A model generated the notes under the pieces. The model was given only the letters and a program-made list of their open reading frames with translations, ran no database searches and was not told the origin of the DNA. From assembly GCF_002858925.1 (NCBI RefSeq), contig NZ_PJRS01000011.1:186001-250000 (forward strand): 64,000 bases of DNA. Reading direction: 5' to 3'. The position numbers and the translations under genes are program-made. Positions 60,738-64,000 of this stretch are shown here, piece after piece. Source of the stretch: Caulobacter zeae. GTDB lineage: Bacteria > Pseudomonadota > Alphaproteobacteria > Caulobacterales > Caulobacteraceae. How positions within the stretch are numbered: position 1 is the first letter of the stretch; every line of letters starts with the position of its first letter.

Positions 60738-61598
60738 TCAGAACGGCGCGTCGCCCTTCACCCACAGGCGGTGCATCGTCCGGAAATACTTCTGGTCGTC
60801 GTACAGCGTCCCCGTGTGCAGGGTGCAGCGGTTGTCCCACATCAGGATGTCGCCCGGCCGCCACTTGTGGGCGTGGACGAAGCGCTCCTGCGTCATGAAC
60901 GTCACCAGCTCGTCCAGCAGGGCCAGGCCCTCGGGACCCGGCTTGCCGATCACCTCGGTCACCGTGCCGGTCGAGGGCCACAGCGCCTTGCGGCCGTCGG
61001 CCGGGTGGGTGCGGATCAGCGGGTGCTCGACATCGGGATTGGCCGCCTCCATCTCGGGCGAGAGGATCTGGGCCCCGAACTCGCGGGTGGCCATGAAGTG
61101 CTTGTAGCTGTGGTGCAGGCGCAGCGGCAGAAGCTCGGCCTGCTTCTCGGCGCCCAGCGCCTCCCAGGCCGCGCAGCCGTCGGCCAGCAGGGTGTCGGAT
61201 CCCTCCTCCGGCGCCTCCACGCAATAGAGCATGGTCAGCATCACCGGCTGCGGCTTGTAGCTGTAGTCGGTGTGCCAGCCGACGCCGTCGTTGTGGGCCC
61301 CTATCGGCTTTCCATCGACGACGCGGTTGGAGAGGATGAAGATCTTCGGATAGCCGGGCAGGGTGAAGCGGGTCTGGGTGTGGTCCTCCGGATCGCCGAA
61401 CCGGCCGATGAAGGCCATCAGGTCGTCGGGGGTCATCTTCTGGTCACGCACCAGCACCGCGCCGTGGGCGTGGAAGGCGGCCACCACGCCGTCGAGCTGC
61501 GCGTCCGAGGCGGTCGGCAGGTCGATGTCGAGGATCTCGGCGCCGAAGTCGTCTTTCAGCGGCTTCTTGGCCAGGGCGGGCAGGGCTTGCGCGAGCAT
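60738..61598 (-). CDS. TauD/TfdA-type 2-oxoglutarate-dependent dioxygenase
   Basis: A 286-residue Fe(II)/2OG dioxygenase. Iron ligands are VGWHTDYSYKPQP (H-x-D) and a distal His in NRCTLHTGTLYDD; the 2OG Arg lies in FRTMHRLWVKGD. Fold blocks: FGAEILDIDLPTASDAQ, GAVLVRDQKMTPDDLMAF and ADGRKALWPSTGTVTEV. ATG 61598 is chosen over a long frame from 61652; AAGG lies 9 bp upstream. It is divergent from the Rieske-DODA genes, with 274 bp between. It may share their substrate, as in TfdA-like aryl-ether degradation. Confidence 0.92.
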   Translation of the reverse strand: MLAQALPALAKKPLKDDFGAEILDIDLPTASDAQLDGVVAAFHAHGAVLVRDQKMTPDDLMAFIGRFGDPEDHTQTRFTLPGYPKIFILSNRVVDGKPIGAHNDGVGWHTDYSYKPQPVMLTMLYCVEAPEEGSDTLLADGCAAWEALGAEKQAELLPLRLHHSYKHFMATREFGAQILSPEMEAANPDVEHPLIRTHPADGRKALWPSTGTVTEVIGKPGPEGLALLDELVTFMTQERFVHAHKWRPGDILMWDNRCTLHTGTLYDDQKYFRTMHRLWVKGDAPF

Positions 61599-61872
61599 GT
61601 CGGCGACCTTCGGTGACTGTCTGGCCTTGAGCCTAGGCGGCTGAAAAATCACGGTCTTGCCTCAGCGCGCACCGTCTCTTGCCCATGTCTCGTGCGCGTA
61701 CGGTCAAAAGCGAGGTCCTTGCGCAGCGCGGCGACAGCAGCGCCCGATCAGCGGGCGACCGCGCGGCGCCGGCCTGCTGCTGACCAAGTTTTCGTGCGCG
61801 CTGGAGCAAGACCGGGGCGCGGGGCGGCGCCAGCCTTGAGAGGTCTTCTTCCCCATCAGCGAGCGCCCGGCC

Positions 61873-63078
61873 GTGACCCTGTTCAGCGACGCCTTCTTCG
61901 ACGGGTTGTCCAGCTCCACCCACGAGGTGGGCGCGGCCGAGACCCTGCCGCCGGCCTGCTACACCGACGCGGCGTTCTACGAGTTCGAGAAGGCCGCCCT
62001 GTTCGACCGCGAGTGGCTGTGCGTGGGCCGGGTGGACCAGGTGCAGGAGCCCGGCGACTTCTTCACCACCGAGATCGTCGGCGAGCCGATCCTCGTCACC
62101 CGCAACCGGGCCGGCGAGATCAAGGCGATGTCGTCGGTGTGCCAGCACCGCGCCATGCTGGTGGCCGAGGGCAAGGGCAACGCCCGCGGCTTCGTCTGCC
62201 CCTATCACCACTGGGTCTATTCGCTGAACGGCGACCTGGTGAACGCTCCGGCCATGGACCGCACCTGCGGCTTCGACAAGAAGAAGATCAGCCTGCCGAC
62301 CTTCAAGGTCGAGATCTGGCTGGGCTTCATCTTCGTCAATTTCGACGCCGAGGCGCCGCCGCTGGCCCCGCGCCTGGCCGCCGTCGAGGCCGCCATCGCC
62401 AATTTCGACCTTACGACCGCCGAGGCGCTCGAGCCCATGACCGGCGAGTTCGCCTGGAACTGGAAGGTGATGTTCGAGAACAACAACGACGGCTACCACG
62501 CCAGCAAGCTGCACCGTGGGGTGCTGCACGACTTCATCCCCAGCGAGCTGGCCAGCTTCCCCGAGGCCGAGCCCGGCGATGCGGGCTTCCTGCGCTACAA
62601 CGGCACCCTGCACCCGGACGCGAGTTTCAACCCGACCCAGAAGGCGGTGCTGCCGATCTTCCCCAAGCTGTCGGACGAGGACCGCAGCCGGGCGACCTTC
62701 GCCAACATCCCGCCGACCCTGTCGCTGGTGATGACCAGCGACATGGTCATCTACCTGATCCTGCGGCCCACGGGCCCGGAGACCATGGCCCAGGACACCG
62801 GCATCCTGGTGGCCCCCGGCGCGCGCGACTCCTACGGCTTCAAGGAGCGGCTGGAGATGATCATGACCTCGGCCGGCCAGATCATCGCCCAGGACATGCA
62901 TGTCGACGAGCTGGTCCAGAAGGGCCTGCGCTCGCGCTTCGCCATCCGCGGCCGCTACTCCTGGCAGGAGGGGGCGCAGGTGCAGTTCAACCGCTGGCTC
63001 GCCCCGCGCTACCAGGCCCAGTGGGACCGGATGAAGGGCGCCGAAGCCGCACCCTCCGCCCCGGTGGAGGCCGCCTGA
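61873..63078 (+). CDS. Rieske aromatic ring-hydroxylating oxygenase, large subunit type
   Basis: A 401-residue Rieske oxygenase alpha-type protein. The 2Fe-2S site is VCQHRAMLVAEG and FVCPYHHWVYSLNG (C-x-H...C-x-x-H). The mononuclear site is FENNNDGYHASKLHRGVLHD (D-x2-H-x4-H). The first residues (SSSTHEVGAAETLPPACYTD) are typical of the phenylpropionate/choline-monooxygenase-like group. The start is GTG 61873. One base separates it from the DODA gene, so both are co-transcribed. No beta subunit or reductase is adjacent. Confidence 0.92.
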   Translation: MTLFSDAFFDGLSSSTHEVGAAETLPPACYTDAAFYEFEKAALFDREWLCVGRVDQVQEPGDFFTTEIVGEPILVTRNRAGEIKAMSSVCQHRAMLVAEGKGNARGFVCPYHHWVYSLNGDLVNAPAMDRTCGFDKKKISLPTFKVEIWLGFIFVNFDAEAPPLAPRLAAVEAAIANFDLTTAEALEPMTGEFAWNWKVMFENNNDGYHASKLHRGVLHDFIPSELASFPEAEPGDAGFLRYNGTLHPDASFNPTQKAVLPIFPKLSDEDRSRATFANIPPTLSLVMTSDMVIYLILRPTGPETMAQDTGILVAPGARDSYGFKERLEMIMTSAGQIIAQDMHVDELVQKGLRSRFAIRGRYSWQEGAQVQFNRWLAPRYQAQWDRMKGAEAAPSAPVEAA

Positions 63079-63079
63079 G

Positions 63080-63886
63080 ATGACCTCGCGCCTCCCCGTC
63101 GTCTTCTTCGGTCACGGCAGCCCGATGATCGCGCTCGAGACCAACGACACCACCAAGACCTGGCGAGCCATGGCCGAAGAGATCGAGGCCGCCCACGGCA
63201 AGCCCAAGGCCATCCTCTGCGTCTCGGCCCACTGGATCACCCGGGGCGTCGGGGTCACGGCGATGAGCCAGCCCCGCACCATCCACGACTTCGGCGCCTC
63301 GTTTCCGCGCGCCCTGTTCGAGGTGCAGTATCCCGCGCCGGGCTCGCCGGAACTGGCGGCGCGGGTGCGCGACCTGCTGGCCCCCGAAATCCCGGTGGTG
63401 CTGGACGAGCGCCAGTGGGGCTTGGACCACGGGACCTGGTCGGTGCTGTGCAAGGCCTGGCCCGAAGCCGACGTGCCGGTGATCCAGCTGTCGATGGACG
63501 GCACGAAGTCTCCTGAATGGCACTACGAGATGGGCAAGCGCCTGGCCTCGCTGCGTGACGAGGGCGTGCTGATCGTCGGCACGGGCAACATCGTCCACAA
63601 CCTGCCGGCCATGGACTGGGGCGACCGGCACTGCCCGCCCTACGACTGGTCGCAGCGCTTCAACGAGGCGATCAAGACGGCGATCGCGCACGACCAGCCG
63701 CTGACCGCCGTCGAGTTCGAGAAGCTCGGCGAGGACGCCCGCCGGTCCGTGCCGACGCCCGACCACTACTGGCCGCTGCTCTACGTGCTGGGCGCACGCC
63801 TGCCCGGCGACGTCGCCCGCTTTTCCCCCGACCACATCGAGCACGGCTCGCTGAGCATGACCAGCGTGACGCTGGCTGCCGCTTGA
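63080..63886 (+). CDS. LigB-type extradiol dioxygenase (4,5-DOPA dioxygenase-like)
   Basis: A 268-residue class III extradiol dioxygenase of the YgiD/DODA group, cleaving catechol rings. VVFFGHGSPMIALE and CVSAHWITRG give the first metal-binding His pair, ERQWGLDHGTWSVLC another His and TGNIVHNLPAMDW the catalytic His. It probably cleaves the diol made by the preceding Rieske oxygenase, which lies 1 bp upstream; this is inference from context. The gene is followed by the formamidase-like gene after 14 bp. Confidence 0.92.
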   Translation: MTSRLPVVFFGHGSPMIALETNDTTKTWRAMAEEIEAAHGKPKAILCVSAHWITRGVGVTAMSQPRTIHDFGASFPRALFEVQYPAPGSPELAARVRDLLAPEIPVVLDERQWGLDHGTWSVLCKAWPEADVPVIQLSMDGTKSPEWHYEMGKRLASLRDEGVLIVGTGNIVHNLPAMDWGDRHCPPYDWSQRFNEAIKTAIAHDQPLTAVEFEKLGEDARRSVPTPDHYWPLLYVLGARLPGDVARFSPDHIEHGSLSMTSVTLAAA

Positions 63887-63900
63887 GAGGACACTTTCCG

Positions 63901-64000
63901 ATGCCCTTCATCTGCGAACCCGGCAAGGTCCGCCCCGACGTCGCGCCCGGCGCCCTGCACCACCTGAAGGCCACGCCCGAGACCATCCACTGGGGATACT
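63901..64000 (+). CDS. Acetamidase/formamidase family protein, N-terminus only
   Basis: Only the first 33 residues are inside the window (MPFICEPGKVRPDVAPGALH followed by HLKATPETIHWGY). The last part matches the start of FmdA/AmdA-type amidases, where H-x-L-x-A-T-P-E-T-x-H-W-G is followed by an active-site region. The ribosome site is GAGAGGAC. It is the third gene of the Rieske-DODA operon and suggests a formamide or amide leaving group in the pathway. The rest lies beyond the right edge. Confidence 0.75.
   Translation, partial: MPFICEPGKVRPDVAPGALHHLKATPETIHWGY

Overview
The window is high-GC DNA (strong G/C preference at third codon positions) from an alphaproteobacterium, most likely a Caulobacteraceae member (Caulobacter or a close relative). 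Support for this comes from the obgE-proB pair, a 354-residue ObgE, rpmA-rplU, a Caulobacter-type short lipoprotein, the many TonB/TetR/Rieske-type genes, and several families of intergenic palindromic repeats. I saw no tRNA, rRNA, CRISPR array, transposase or prophage gene. The DNA looks chromosomal, with core blocks separated by accessory catabolic islands.

Layout. 1-10.3 kb: proline biosynthesis (proA cut by the left edge, proB), obgE, rpmA and rplU on the minus strand. A tyrosinase, a membrane-protein/XRE-regulator pair with its own operator-like repeats, and an alpha/beta hydrolase lie between proA and proB. 10.4-15 kb: a NicO-like metal exporter candidate and a His-rich CobW GTPase, then a lipoprotein, a LysE exporter, a MAPEG protein and a KTSC protein. 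15-18.7 kb: a minus-strand envelope-stress operon (unknown protein, PspA-like, YqiJ/OB-fold, flotillin). 19-27.2 kb: a tightly packed plus-strand catabolic island. It holds a TonB receptor, an MFS permease, a RutA-like flavin monooxygenase, an isochorismatase-fold hydrolase, an M20-like amidohydrolase, a RutF-like flavin reductase and a TauD-type dioxygenase. This is the best candidate for an undescribed pathway. 27.4-37.7 kb: crotonyl-CoA carboxylase/reductase, an M20 peptidase, a Rieske oxygenase, a haem lipoprotein and methylsuccinyl-CoA dehydrogenase. 37.7-43.1 kb: an ABC-2 exporter operon under a TetR regulator with a clear operator, then two more TetR regulators. 43.4-53 kb: cobalamin adenosyltransferase, an amidotransferase-like protein lacking the usual His, a dihaem cytochrome, a GH2 glycosidase, an SDR, a hybrid histidine kinase and a response regulator. 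53-59 kb: an extensin-like protein, an MFS pump, a tandem pair of unknown membrane paralogues and ethylmalonyl-CoA mutase. 59-64 kb: VOC, SDR, TauD, Rieske, a LigB/DODA dioxygenase and the start of an acetamidase/formamidase.

How the genes fit together. Ccr, Mcd and Ecm are three signature enzymes of the ethylmalonyl-CoA pathway, and PduO-type adenosyltransferase supplies the coenzyme B12 that Ecm needs. They are scattered over 30 kb but share short upstream motifs, which suggests one regulator. Two islands (19-27 kb and 60.7-64 kb) each combine an oxygenase with C-N or ring-cleaving hydrolytic enzymes and look like peripheral catabolic routes for unknown N-containing or aromatic substrates. 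Several operons carry their own visible operator (2.2 kb, 41.4 kb, 43.28 kb, 45.9 kb).
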